Below, one piece after another: positions 10,201-15,481 of a stretch of DNA of 21,741 nt (position 1 is its first letter; every line of letters begins with the position of its first letter). The notes under the pieces were generated by a model. The model saw only the letters and a list, made by a program, of their open reading frames with translations, had not been told where the DNA came from and did not search any database. The stretch comes from Anaerolineae bacterium (GTDB lineage Bacteria > Chloroflexota > Anaerolineae > B4-G1 > SLSP01). The stretch is taken from assembly GCA_016934645.1 (NCBI GenBank), contig JAFGSL010000566.1, forward strand, positions 1 through 21,741, in the 5' to 3' direction. A program made the translations under genes and the position numbers.

Positions 10201-13200
10201 GGTCTATGAGACGGCCGGCAGCTATCCCGGCGGCGTCACCTTCGAGTCCTACACCTTCGCGCAACCCCAGGGCGGGACCAGCCTGCGGGCGCAACAAGGG
10301 CAGGCCGGGCTGCGGGCCGTCCACGCGGTGGTGGGCGCACCCGCTCTCGATCTCTGGGCCGACAACGGCACGGACACCCTGATCTTCAGCAGCCTCGTCT
10401 TCAGCGATACCACGGTCTACCATGATATGGCCCCCGGTGCGTACACGCTGCGCTTCCGCGAAGCCGGGACCGCCAACGTGCTGGCCCAGACCACCGTCAC
10501 CCTGAACGCCGGCGATGACCTCACCGTGCTGGCTGCGGGCGCGCCGGGCAGCCTCTACGCCTGGGCCGTCCCCGACAACAACGCCCCACGCGGCGATTTG
10601 ATGGACACCTACCTGCGCGTCATCCACGCCGCGCCCACCTTGCCCAATATGACCGTGGGCCAGGTCTTCGGCACCGGGCTGTTCGTGGACCTAGGCTACG
10701 GCGTGGCCTCCGACTATCGCGGCTTAATGGCCCAACGCTACGACCTGGAGTTCCTGGACGCGGCCACGGGCGACTGGCTGCTGGACTACAACGGCAGCGA
10801 GGTGCTCGAACCCAACAGCACCTACACCCTCTTCATCTTCGAGACCACCGCCGGCGATCTGGCCGTCAAGCTGGTGCAAGATGCCGCGCCGGTGGCGCAA
10901 GTGCGTTTCCTGCACGCAACCTCCAGCTACGGCTCGGTAGACCTGACCGCCGACGGTCAACCCGTTCACAGCGCGGTGGCCCCGCTCACGCTCAGTGGCG
11001 CGCATTCCCTGCCCCTGGGCGACTATGAGATGGCCGTGATGCAGGGCGCAAGCACCCTCGTCACCGCCACCGTGCCCATCACCTACAACCTGGACTACGT
11101 CCTGGCCCTGGTGGAAGAGAGCAGTGCGCCTATGCTCAAGGTCATCACCGACACCAACGACGTGGCCCCCCTCGAAGCCACCGGTCAGATGCGCGTGGTT
11201 CACCTGGCGCCCACGGTAGCGGCTCTGGAGGCTACGGCGGTCAGCAGCGATAGTCTCACGACCATACTCTCCACCGGCCTCAGCTACGGCGCAGCCGGTG
11301 AGTACCAGATGGCCGGGACTGGCCTCTACACCCTCACCGTTTCAGAAGCGGGCGGCAGCGTGCTGCTCAGCGCGCCCAACCTGCCCCTGGACGCCGGCGC
11401 GACCACCCTCTACCTGGTGGACGATGGCGGCAGCCTCGCTCTGGTTGGCGCGCAGGATGCCACGGTCGAGTGGCTGCGCACCGACCGGGTCAGCATCGAG
11501 GACGCCCAGACGGGCAACTGGCAGGTCACACTGCACAACGCCCTCGCCAGTGCGGAGGACTACACGCTCGAGGTCAGCGGCGCGCTGCCGGAGACCACCC
11601 TCAGCGACCCCGACCTCATCGTGGGCAGCGAGACGGCCACCGTCACCTGGGCTTTGAACAGCTTCGAGCCGGATAACAGCGTCGAACTGCGGCTGGGCCA
11701 ACTCTCGTGGACGCCGGCGGTCAGCGCCACCGAGGAAAGTATCATCACTGAGACGCAGGTCATCACCCTCAGCAGCGGCCTCACCGAAACCGTCGTGACA
11801 AGCTCCACCGTCAACACCGCGCCTACACCGCTCACCTTCCGCACCCTGGACGTGCTGACCAACACCAACGATCCCGGCTGGATTGACGGCACGCCGCAGA
11901 GCTACGCCTTCGACTACACCGACCTGCCCAACGGCGTCTACGAGCTGCAACTGCGCGTGGATGACTACGTCCATCCCATCGTCACGCACCTCTTCACCAC
12001 CACCTTCGCAGTGGAGCATCCCTGGCCGGCTTCCTGGGCCGCCAACCCGCAGATCACGCGCAACGTCTACGGCGAGATGACGGTGGCTTGGGACGCGCTG
12101 GATATGGTCAACCTGGATAGCTACGAACTGCGCGTCAACGCTTCGGGTATCGCCAACACCAGTATCTACACCCTGAACAACGCCACCACCGCCTACACGC
12201 TCACCAACATCCTGCCGGATCGCGCCTACACGGTCATGGTCTTGGGCTACGACTTCCAGACCGGCGACTACAGCATGGGCGGCAGTACCAGCACCCAGAG
12301 CGCGGTGGCGGACTTCGCCCTCACGCAGATGACGGCTCTGCCCGCGCTGGACAGCGGTACGGCAGCCAGCGTTGTAGTCAGCGTCACCTCGGATGTGGCC
12401 GACTACCCCGGCGCAGTCAAACTGATCCCGGACGGCTACGCGGACGGCATCGGCCTGCGGGTGGAACCGGACGTAGTCACACCCACCGCGCAAGGCGTCG
12501 CGGTCACCGTCTGGATTTCGGCCAGTGAGTTCATCGCCAACGGCGCGTACACCGCCACGCTGCGTGGTATCGGCGGCGGCACTGTCCACACGCTGGACTT
12601 CGCGCCTGACGTGATTGTGCCATACTTTGACATCACGCCCGTCAACGCGGCCCTGACGTTGACTCCGGCAGGCGCAAGCCTGGTCCTGGCAGCCACCGGC
12701 TACAACGGCCACAGTGGCGACATCCAACTCGACCTGCTCAACGTCCCCTTGGGCGTGCAGGCAGCTTTCGACGACAACACGCTCATCGCCGGGCAGACGA
12801 CGAGGTTGCGTCTGAGCGGCACGCCACTGGCGCAGCGCGGCGTCTACACCTTCACCCTCCGCGCGGACGACGGCCCGAACCGCCAGACCATCCCCGTCAC
12901 CCTCACCGTTGTCGCGCCGGACTTCACCGTGACGCCACAGGTGACGCAGCAGGTTGTCACGGCCACGCAAACCGCGCAGTTCACACTCGACGTGGCCTTG
13001 CTCGACGGCTGGGACGCGCCGGTCACACTGCGCGTCGATCCGGCCTCCGCGCCGAGCGGCGGCACAGTTGCCTTGCAAACCACCGGCGCGCTCGCCCACA
13101 GCGTCACGCTCAGCAGCGACGGCACCGCGACGCTGGTGGTGAATACCACCACGGCCACGCCGGGCGGCCTGTACGTGCTGGCCGTCACGGCAGAAAGCGC

Positions 13201-13318
13201 CGGTGAGACGCGCATAGTTGAGGTGGAACTGACAGTGGCTCCGTCCGGACAAGTGCCGGGATCGGAGAACTTCACTATCTTCCTGCCGTTGGTGCTGCGT
13301 AACTACATCTCGGAATAA
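1247..13318 (+). CDS. Giant multidomain exported adhesin-like protein (4023 aa)
   Basis: The ATG at 1247 follows AGAGGAGG with 6-nt spacing. Residues 1-36 are a signal peptide (basic start, hydrophobic 16-34, VRA-AS cleavage). Domains in order: cadherin-like/Big_9 type (42-117, completed at 329-344), LamG-like lectin fold (121-325), He_PIG-type (345-435), proprotein-convertase P-domain (440-577), two He_PIG-type (582-784), five Big_9 repeats (785-1261), DUF11 (1268-1390), unassigned (1391-1765), second LamG (1766-1983), unassigned (1984-2524), F5/8 type C discoidin (2525-2682), unassigned (2683-3020), four DUF4397-like repeats (3021-3402), FN3 (3594-3690), Ig-like domains and the tail IFLPLVLR (4011-4018). 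Acidic DPDGDPL-type loops suggest calcium binding. No protease or glycosidase catalytic domain is seen. Probable role: surface attachment to glycans or matrix. The frame is open for 12 kb. Boundaries are by eye. Confidence 0.9.
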   Translation: MFQLLDRNHKSIWKLAAWLPVVIAISLLFTYLAVRAASPIATDNTYTTDEDVPVSGNVITDDTGDGVDSDPDGDPLTAALSTDVSSGTLVLNSDGNFVYTPTTDFNGVDSFIYQLLDDTAAVGYWSFDDGTDPTADRSGNGHAGDLVNGPSFTTTVPPSLTTGLALAFDGVDDYVSIGGAESDFDLNQLSVLFWMKTDGFIQYFEALVTKGDSAWRVHRYATTGQVSFGTNDITAGDNDMPSNASVDDGQWHHIAAVYDGSAKYLYIDGALDNSEAASGTIATNDFSVLIGENDEAAGRYFGGLMDDVQVYDWALSASEVVDAMTGPFGLDSATVVITVNAVNDSPIFSSTPLMVATVEQPYTYTVNATDPDIGDVLTITSSIVPSWLSLTDHGDGTATLSGTPAISDIGEHAVTLQVVDNVAAMDTQTFTVTVSSASVCSVYTSADTPLSLLDPGTITSTLTVMDVFTIGDVNVTLNLSHTYDSDLMVTLIAPDDTSVLLFSGVGGDGDDFAGTVLDDEAATDITAGSAPFTGSFRPVEALSNLDGISSAGDWRLVVLDNVSFDTGTLQNWQLELCSVAAAPPAFVSTPVLTATEDVTYTYVVTATDLNSGDALTLSALTGPFWLTLNDNLLGFDPVTSTGQIITATLAGVSGDYDTGDHPVTLQVQDSAGLTTTQNFTLSVANTNDAPVFESTPIQDALTNITYTYSITATDMDGDPLSLSAPTLPAWASFAAEGNGGGIITGTPTFADIGQYPVVLELQETVGFSFFNYVYQPFTITVANDPPSAYMDTYTVLEDSSANVLDVLTNDEDYPESLSLTALGTPQHGTASISGTTVLYTPATDYFGPDSVRYSVSDGHDTSEAVAYITVEAVNDYPPQAVDDLVTVYEDAGGHQLYILNNDTETEGDSLYLTAVGAAQHGLVSIQYITSTVIYTPELNYNGPDVFTYTVSDGDFFDTASVIVTVNPVNDPPVAVADVFTVTEDSQANPLAVLLNDSDVDGDILTLTGVGQPLNGSAVFEPHSEITTTPPITIFTVITYTPDVNFVGSETFSYTVSDGLVEAESSVTVVVLSGNNDTPEAQNDLFSVAGDAQDERLPVLDNDRDPEGDALSLSIATSPAHGNASVAPDGQALQYTPQVDFSGDDSLVYALSDGNSSMTATVRIRVLAANKPPLAVDDAARVDAGTQDNALTVLANDSDPDDNRLTLAAVGTPSQAGSQVTFNPLRTALLYTPAPGFDGTDTFTYTVTDGHRQATATVNVTVNGNTTEADLSLTRSVAPTALYAGEAQAVTVIYTVTNTGPSVATGVTVQDAWSVAPAFAAVVSGGSCTGNGMTMNCQLADLPAGASATLVQNVRLQAAAGTVTAQATVATAKTDPAAGNNQAAATLTVNTARTSRTLGALTIVADSFSDQGGGVTRATGNVGIGAHFYLAGASSTLDFDADNILAASGELRMRMGDYALFNGAFTANGATGAGAPGAGVSYAPLTHVAGFAVTGAPAISQLNFLTGYITGTATLAYQGGDAHADAPVAFTASPGPHFAGSAGAPFDVLYGAGDVLRLRAETATLAKEPAGYTLLAQGVLTYNLTHPLTETAILTTPVPGIYDRIPSVRFKLGASGDLAERETPLPALELAVDYLTLRLEPVALDNRGLYGPGAALRVADALGGASLYRYNVYVTKDGLSLGGQLIQLPDIVPPDALFAIRQPVALIMAGPAGYTLSDFKASLALDMAQNHSTFVDFKLGPAALQPVDGGAAVQSMAPAAPNNVNQNLTAYFPFDQVDRSSDFDNKAASFSNCILYDQDNLPVTNGYIGKAVFFDGNDYLHGDNENLLAECGIDTQSDAAQFTIAFWFKTEPQSAPQALIANQDWTDEKGFVIGCRSRRLVVERGTGSIRYSIGADGVCDGQWHHVAIRAFPSGWENPQVKYINLYVDGKFISTNPVGVETFYSGKPLYVGAEANEGFKFHGLIDDLRLYNRAIPESQVAELASMNPAVALNVANAGAALNGASVSGGCLEAGNVNWTMPDILGGGARVVYNPNPLCSSEISIDTSAFASLEFGTGSKKAGFEVTQVTLRKSGDELFLKLEGSITFTLETGGQSASATGYIEMGSNNQVGGEISAFEFTLVGFTAGVENAKVNNGTFTADTVSLKVGSPFPPAEGEIRGVTFTPPRDISITGGGFTLPELGAGKFKMSLSGNLDKKSDGSYEITAAGSFPIPSIGTLAAEVVLVKGPSGQVLGLYAIPYDPATGAWLQTTNSTEPVVIPLDPVPLAQALAVGGQEEIVLTSAASPLALQSPAAKVALKSISLALEDAAIPVGNTGVYITELGGKVTLYPGNSQKEIEIWTTLQYGKEWPLISADLRAKLAIDVPYFRVKGTSTFNHTRVRTRELWDDGIGNLYLPYNFQTTQPLLPPNGYSRYTLIDDDTPSSIAMNQGVWGGAGTWVFIHEPFPGEVSYSDNSDAYDIRDWTGKAHITFDRPLDRWTGTFNNPRQAQTINHNYSVSVPVPKLEPLYTHFVNLFAFFEAGQFDRTNVAYGKAARQSSTAHEGSAGRAVDGNANGWMEKGSVTHTDDTRSDEYDWWEVDLGAVYTIAEIKIWNRTDGYQARLAGIVVMVSDTPFDQSRWAKPGDAHPDWSVRYSGYHKWDGLAAADVLSYQPNTRGRYVRIQKLDNRSSAVLSLAEVAVYVNQSGWGNVSTFTTGENVVACRPPSTAEASVTGYRNSGPRDVCVLDWYETTRNDSYTLQRRDTPWIFSFGGEVSALDELIKIGEGNLIIDYHNGVDAALHANTIPVGVGSIIDFNGEVSAWKDNRGFNMAGTVGFDFGISLESLTCGKITVGPKMEIGVGAEFGKFYKSSQAYWGAKMDMSYNIPDSIDWMPGVPDKLRIRGFAGYGNGMTFAFGSGTKAYSLVQRTQVLQALAARDQLAAIRASGVLGATDTRYMPLNINDTLHFTPTAPTDVAVDVAVGYNTNTVAYLQTSNPAITMTLTAPDGAVYETAGSYPGGVTFESYTFAQPQGGTSLRAQQGQAGLRAVHAVVGAPALDLWADNGTDTLIFSSLVFSDTTVYHDMAPGAYTLRFREAGTANVLAQTTVTLNAGDDLTVLAAGAPGSLYAWAVPDNNAPRGDLMDTYLRVIHAAPTLPNMTVGQVFGTGLFVDLGYGVASDYRGLMAQRYDLEFLDAATGDWLLDYNGSEVLEPNSTYTLFIFETTAGDLAVKLVQDAAPVAQVRFLHATSSYGSVDLTADGQPVHSAVAPLTLSGAHSLPLGDYEMAVMQGASTLVTATVPITYNLDYVLALVEESSAPMLKVITDTNDVAPLEATGQMRVVHLAPTVAALEATAVSSDSLTTILSTGLSYGAAGEYQMAGTGLYTLTVSEAGGSVLLSAPNLPLDAGATTLYLVDDGGSLALVGAQDATVEWLRTDRVSIEDAQTGNWQVTLHNALASAEDYTLEVSGALPETTLSDPDLIVGSETATVTWALNSFEPDNSVELRLGQLSWTPAVSATEESIITETQVITLSSGLTETVVTSSTVNTAPTPLTFRTLDVLTNTNDPGWIDGTPQSYAFDYTDLPNGVYELQLRVDDYVHPIVTHLFTTTFAVEHPWPASWAANPQITRNVYGEMTVAWDALDMVNLDSYELRVNASGIANTSIYTLNNATTAYTLTNILPDRAYTVMVLGYDFQTGDYSMGGSTSTQSAVADFALTQMTALPALDSGTAASVVVSVTSDVADYPGAVKLIPDGYADGIGLRVEPDVVTPTAQGVAVTVWISASEFIANGAYTATLRGIGGGTVHTLDFAPDVIVPYFDITPVNAALTLTPAGASLVLAATGYNGHSGDIQLDLLNVPLGVQAAFDDNTLIAGQTTRLRLSGTPLAQRGVYTFTLRADDGPNRQTIPVTLTVVAPDFTVTPQVTQQVVTATQTAQFTLDVALLDGWDAPVTLRVDPASAPSGGTVALQTTGALAHSVTLSSDGTATLVVNTTTATPGGLYVLAVTAESAGETRIVEVELTVAPSGQVPGSENFTIFLPLVLRNYISE
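1607..2221 (+). other. LamG/concanavalin-like module nested in a cadherin-like domain
   Basis: Residues 121-325 contain YWSFDDGTDPTADRSGNG, ALAFDGVDDYVSIGG, DGQWHHIAAVYDG, YIDGAL and GGLMDDVQVYDWALSASEV, the standard bacterial LamG-like (LamGL) signature. The module interrupts a Big_9-type domain: VDSFIYQLLDD stands before it and the missing last strand SATVVITVNAVNDSP comes after. GC content is lower than in the repeats downstream. Confidence 0.8.
2564..2977 (+). other. Proprotein convertase P-domain in the giant protein
   Basis: Residues 440-577 contain LNLSHTYDSDLMVTLIAPD, a glycine/aspartate-rich loop, SNLDGISSAGDWRLVVLDN and a closing NWQLELC. This fits the P-domain (P_proprotein, PF01483) usually found after subtilisin-like proteases. 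No protease domain is present. Cysteines at residues 440 and 577 bracket the domain and could form a disulfide. Confidence 0.75.
3599..5029 (+). other. Five tandem Big_9/cadherin-like repeats in the giant protein
   Basis: Residues 785-1261 hold five units of about 90-105 residues. Each has an A-x-D-x-[FY]-[TS]-V opening with acidic ED/GD, an NDxDxxGD-type acidic loop, a YTPxxxFxGxDxFxYxxSDG strand pair and a closing VTVxxxNDxP. The repeats are diverged at DNA level, so they are old duplications. The acidic loops are probable calcium sites. Confidence 0.8.
6542..7195 (+). other. Second LamG-like module, in a GC trough
   Basis: Residues 1766-1983 contain LTAYFPFDQ, GKAVFFDGNDYLHG, FTIAFWFKTE, DGQWHHVAI, NLYVDGKFI and HGLIDDLRLYNRAIPESQV, a clear LamGL fold. 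It has four cysteines (SNCILYD, AECGIDT, IGCRSRR, GVCDGQW), unusual for this protein. Sampled 60-base lines are 45-53% GC, against 82% in a line about 400 bp upstream. Confidence 0.8.
8819..9292 (+). other. F5/8 type C (discoidin) domain in the giant protein
   Basis: Residues 2525-2682 read NVAYGKAARQSST, GRAVDGNANGW, SVTHTDD, WWEVDLGAVYTIAEIKIWNRTD, VMVSDTPF, GRYVRIQKLDN and LSLAEVAVYV, the full signature of the bacterial discoidin/F5_F8_type_C carbohydrate-binding module (PF00754). It likely binds a glycan. It sits within otherwise unassigned beta-rich sequence. Confidence 0.88.
10307..11452 (+). other. Four DUF4397-like repeats in the giant protein
   Basis: Residues 3021-3402 contain four successive units opening LRAVHAVVGAPALDLW, LRVIHAAPTLPNMTV, VRFLHATSSYGSVDL and MRVVHLAPTVAALEA. 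Each is followed by a Y-x(n)-GxYxL or similar strand and an alanine/leucine-rich closing strand. The [RV]xxHAxP start and the repeated beta pattern fit DUF4397. The function of this family is not known. Confidence 0.7.
13277..13300 (+). other. C-terminal IFLPLVLR tail motif, candidate sorting signal
   Basis: The protein ends FTIFLPLVLRNYISE. I recall many exported Chloroflexota proteins ending in a [IVL]YLPLV[LF]R-like motif, 0-6 residues from the C-terminus and after a short linker. Here PSGQVPGSEN is the linker. No LPXTG, hydrophobic anchor or PEP-CTERM is present, so this motif is the best candidate for a surface retention or secretion signal. The mechanism is unknown to me. Confidence 0.55.
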
Positions 13319-13377
13319 GACCTGACGTGCCGGATTGAGATCCGATGTGGGGATGACCCATATCGCGTAAAAAACAC

Positions 13378-13404
13378 AAGAGCGATGAGCCTCTCATCGC
13401 TCTT
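13378..13404 (+). terminator. Intrinsic terminator after the giant gene
   Basis: AAGAGCGATGAG (13378-13389) pairs perfectly over 12 bp with CTCATCGCTCTT (13393-13404) around a CCT loop, and is followed by a T-rich stretch (TTGCTTTTG). It lies 59 nt after the stop codon of the giant gene and separates it from the PHP operon. The A-rich sequence before the stem (GTAAAAAACACAA) means it might also work for the other strand. Confidence 0.85.
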
Positions 13405-13489
13405 TTGCTTTTGTTGAGCAGTTGCGCATTTGCCGGTCACGCATAGAATGAACGCCGAATTGATTTGGGTACGTTTTTAATGTGAGCGC

Positions 13490-13586
13490 AACCTTGCGAA
13501 GGTTACGATAACGCTGTTGAAGAGATGCTCCCCCGCTAAAGCCGGTCGTTTTGCATTGAAATGTATGCGCTAACCTTCGCAAGGTT
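13490..13586. repeat. Pair of mutually inverted 15-bp palindromes
   Basis: AACCTTGCGAAGGTT (13490-13504) and AACCTTCGCAAGGTT (13572-13586) are each near-perfect palindromes (6-bp arms, 3-bp centre) and are exact reverse complements of each other. They are 67 bp apart. They may be ends of a small non-autonomous repeat, a dispersed Chloroflexota palindrome, or paired binding sites upstream of the PHP operon. Confidence 0.6.
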
Positions 13587-13626
13587 TTCATTGGCCGGTC
13601 TTCTGACCGAGCTTCCGTGAGGTGCA

Positions 13627-14976
13627 ATGGACGATCATTTTGAAGGTCATCTGACCACGCATGACTGCAAGCGCTATATTCCGCACACGTTTGCCGTCCC
13701 GGCGGGCTGTGGGCGCATCGACATCGACTTCCGCTACGCGCCGCAACGGGTGCAGGGGATCAAGAATCTGCTCACGCTCACCCTCTTCGATCCACACGGG
13801 TTTCGGGGGGCGCGGCATCGCAGCGGAACCGAACATCACGTCACACTGAGCGCGAGCGAAGCCACGCCCGGCTATTTCCCCGGCCCATTGCCTGCCGGAA
13901 CGTGGATCGTGGAGGTCGATACGCACATGATCATGCCGGGCGAGACCGTGCATTACACGCTCGATGTGACACTCACCGAGGGCGCGGCGGGTGCGTCCGT
14001 TCCGCCGCGCGCACGTGCAACCGTGGTGGCGCGTTCTGAACCGGGGTGGTATCGCGGTGATCTGCACACCCACTCCGATCATTCGGACGCGCACGATTTC
14101 GCCGTCGCCGATCTGATTCAGATGGCGCGCGACGCGGGACTGGATTTCGTCTTCCTCACCGATCACAACACTGTCACCGGCTTGCCTGAAATGGACGCAT
14201 CGGTCAGTGAAACCTTGTTGACCGCGGGCGGGATGGAACTGACCACCTACTGGGGCCACGCGCTCTGCCTGGGCGCGCGCGAATGGGTCGATTGGCGGAT
14301 ACATCCCGGCGACGGCGAGATGGCGCGCATTGCGGCGGCGACCTACGCCAACGCGCAGGTCTTCGTCATCGCGCATCCGCTCGCCGATGGCGAACCCGGC
14401 TGCACGGGCTGTTCCTGGCGCTTCGGCGAGATGATGCCGGGCAACGCGCGGGTTGTTGAAATCTGGAACGGGCCGTGGGGCTGCGACTCCAACAACGAGA
14501 AGGCGCTGACATTGTGGTACGATTGGCTCAATCAAGGGCTGCGTCTCGCGGCGACCGCCGGATCGGACACGCACGGCCTGCGCGATTATGCTTCCGGCCC
14601 TGGATACAACGTTATCTACGCCGAGGCGCTCTCGGAAGCGGCGTTGCTCAAGGCCGTGCTGGCGGGGCATCTCTACCTGAGCGCCGGTCCGCAGCTTGCT
14701 TTCGAGGCGCAGAGCGACGACGGTACAACTTGGATGATGGGCGACACGGTCACGCAGCCAGTAACCTTCGCCGTTCACTGGCGCGACTGTCCTCCCGATG
14801 CTGTCGTGCGAGTGATCGTCAACGGCAGACTGCTGCACGCCTTGCCCGCTGGCGTCGAGGGTGTACACTCCTGGTCGATGACGCCCGATCAGGCCAACTG
14901 GGTGACGGTGGAGATGCGCGACAAAAGCGGTGTGATGCTTGCCGTCACCAATCCCATCTTTCTGGACAACGCTTGA
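13627..14976 (+). CDS. PHP-domain metallohydrolase, CehA/McbA-like
   Basis: The 449-residue protein has an N-terminal beta-sandwich (about 1-135) and a PHP-type phosphoesterase core. Metal-binding motifs are visible: GDLHTHSDHSD (H147, H149), FLTDHNT (D179, H180), GMELTTYWGHA (E204, H211), VIAHPLADG (H250), VEIWNG (E278) and AGSDTHG (D314, H316). This is the pattern of the CehA/McbA branch, whose founding members hydrolyse carbaryl-type carbamates or other esters; the substrate here cannot be told. A C-terminal beta domain follows (about 350-449). There is no signal peptide, so it is probably cytoplasmic. GAGGT at 13619-13623 gives a rather short 3-nt spacing to ATG 13627. It is the first gene of a likely four-gene operon, with 31 nt to the next start. 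Confidence 0.82.
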   Translation: MDDHFEGHLTTHDCKRYIPHTFAVPAGCGRIDIDFRYAPQRVQGIKNLLTLTLFDPHGFRGARHRSGTEHHVTLSASEATPGYFPGPLPAGTWIVEVDTHMIMPGETVHYTLDVTLTEGAAGASVPPRARATVVARSEPGWYRGDLHTHSDHSDAHDFAVADLIQMARDAGLDFVFLTDHNTVTGLPEMDASVSETLLTAGGMELTTYWGHALCLGAREWVDWRIHPGDGEMARIAAATYANAQVFVIAHPLADGEPGCTGCSWRFGEMMPGNARVVEIWNGPWGCDSNNEKALTLWYDWLNQGLRLAATAGSDTHGLRDYASGPGYNVIYAEALSEAALLKAVLAGHLYLSAGPQLAFEAQSDDGTTWMMGDTVTQPVTFAVHWRDCPPDAVVRVIVNGRLLHALPAGVEGVHSWSMTPDQANWVTVEMRDKSGVMLAVTNPIFLDNA

Positions 14977-15007
14977 TGTATCTCAGGTGAAAAAGAGGTT
15001 GTGTTGG

Positions 15008-15481
15008 ATGCCAGGTAAAACCATTTACCACCGTATGAAAACACTGAATGCTCGCATGGTCGCAAACTACCGTCGCGGCATTGGGCCGACCCGCATCGTG
15101 CTGTTGCTGACTACTACCGGGCGTAAGTCCGGCTTGCCGCGCGTGACGCCACTGCAGTTTGAGGAAGTGGATGGTGTATACTACATCGCTTCGGCGCGCG
15201 GTCGGGACGCCGACTGGTTCAAGAACATCCGCGCTAATCCCAATGTCCGCGTCTGCGTGCGCAAGTGTGAATTCGACGCGATTGCTGAGCCTATCACCAA
15301 TCCGGCACAGATCGCCGATTTTCTTGTATTGCGTCTGCGCCGCCATCCGGTTATGGTCCGCCTCATTATGCACGTGTTCGATGGGTTGCCCCTGCGTTTC
15401 AATCGTGCCGACTTGGAAAGATTCTGTCAAGAAAAGGCCATGGTTATTCTTCGCCCTACCAAGGAGTTAATGAAGCATTGA
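15008..15481 (+). CDS. Deazaflavin (F420)-dependent nitroreductase/quinone reductase family protein
   Basis: The 157-residue protein reads RIVLLLTTTGRKSGLPRVTPL, then GVYYIASARGRDADWFKNIRANPNV. This is the characteristic core of the Ddn/DUF385 split-barrel family, which in mycobacteria uses reduced F420 to reduce quinones or nitro compounds. The TGRKSGxxRxTPL and ADWFKNIRANP motifs form the cofactor-binding part. I chose ATG 15008 (AAGAGG at 14993-14998, 9 nt away) over an upstream in-frame ATG at 14939 that would overlap the PHP gene by 38 nt and add residues unlike the family. The C-terminal quarter is rich in basic residues. F420 use is inferred from the family; some members may use other cofactors. 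Its stop overlaps the next gene's start (TTGA). Confidence 0.82.
   Translation: MPGKTIYHRMKTLNARMVANYRRGIGPTRIVLLLTTTGRKSGLPRVTPLQFEEVDGVYYIASARGRDADWFKNIRANPNVRVCVRKCEFDAIAEPITNPAQIADFLVLRLRRHPVMVRLIMHVFDGLPLRFNRADLERFCQEKAMVILRPTKELMKH

Larger units (their letters stand above)
13319..13626. other. 308-base intergenic region between the two large operons
   Basis: This gap has the terminator at 13378-13404, a pair of mutually inverted palindromes at 13490-13504 and 13572-13586, and a short hairpin (CGGTC-TTCT-GACCG, 13596-13609) just before the PHP gene. Three copies of GCCGGTC occur (near 13435, 13539 and 13594). I see no credible gene; a short leftward frame here has no ribosome binding site and covers the repeats. 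No clear -10/-35 pair for the PHP gene stands out. Confidence 0.6.

Noticed and set aside
11342..13252. 636-codon open frame on the minus strand inside the giant gene
   Set aside because: It lies antisense to clearly folded FN3 and Ig-like domains, has low-complexity Arg/Gly/Val-rich composition and no recognisable domain. It is a by-product of high-GC codon use.
13394..13627. 77-codon minus-strand open frame in the intergenic region
   Set aside because: It runs across the terminator and both palindromes and has no ribosome binding site. It may recur wherever the repeat recurs without being a gene.
13588..14868. 426-codon minus-strand open frame antisense to the PHP gene
   Set aside because: The plus-strand frame has all PHP metal motifs; this frame has none of any family.
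14939..15007. Upstream start for the deazaflavin reductase
   Set aside because: It overlaps the PHP gene and adds 23 residues not seen in the family; ATG 15008 has an AAGAGG at 9 nt.
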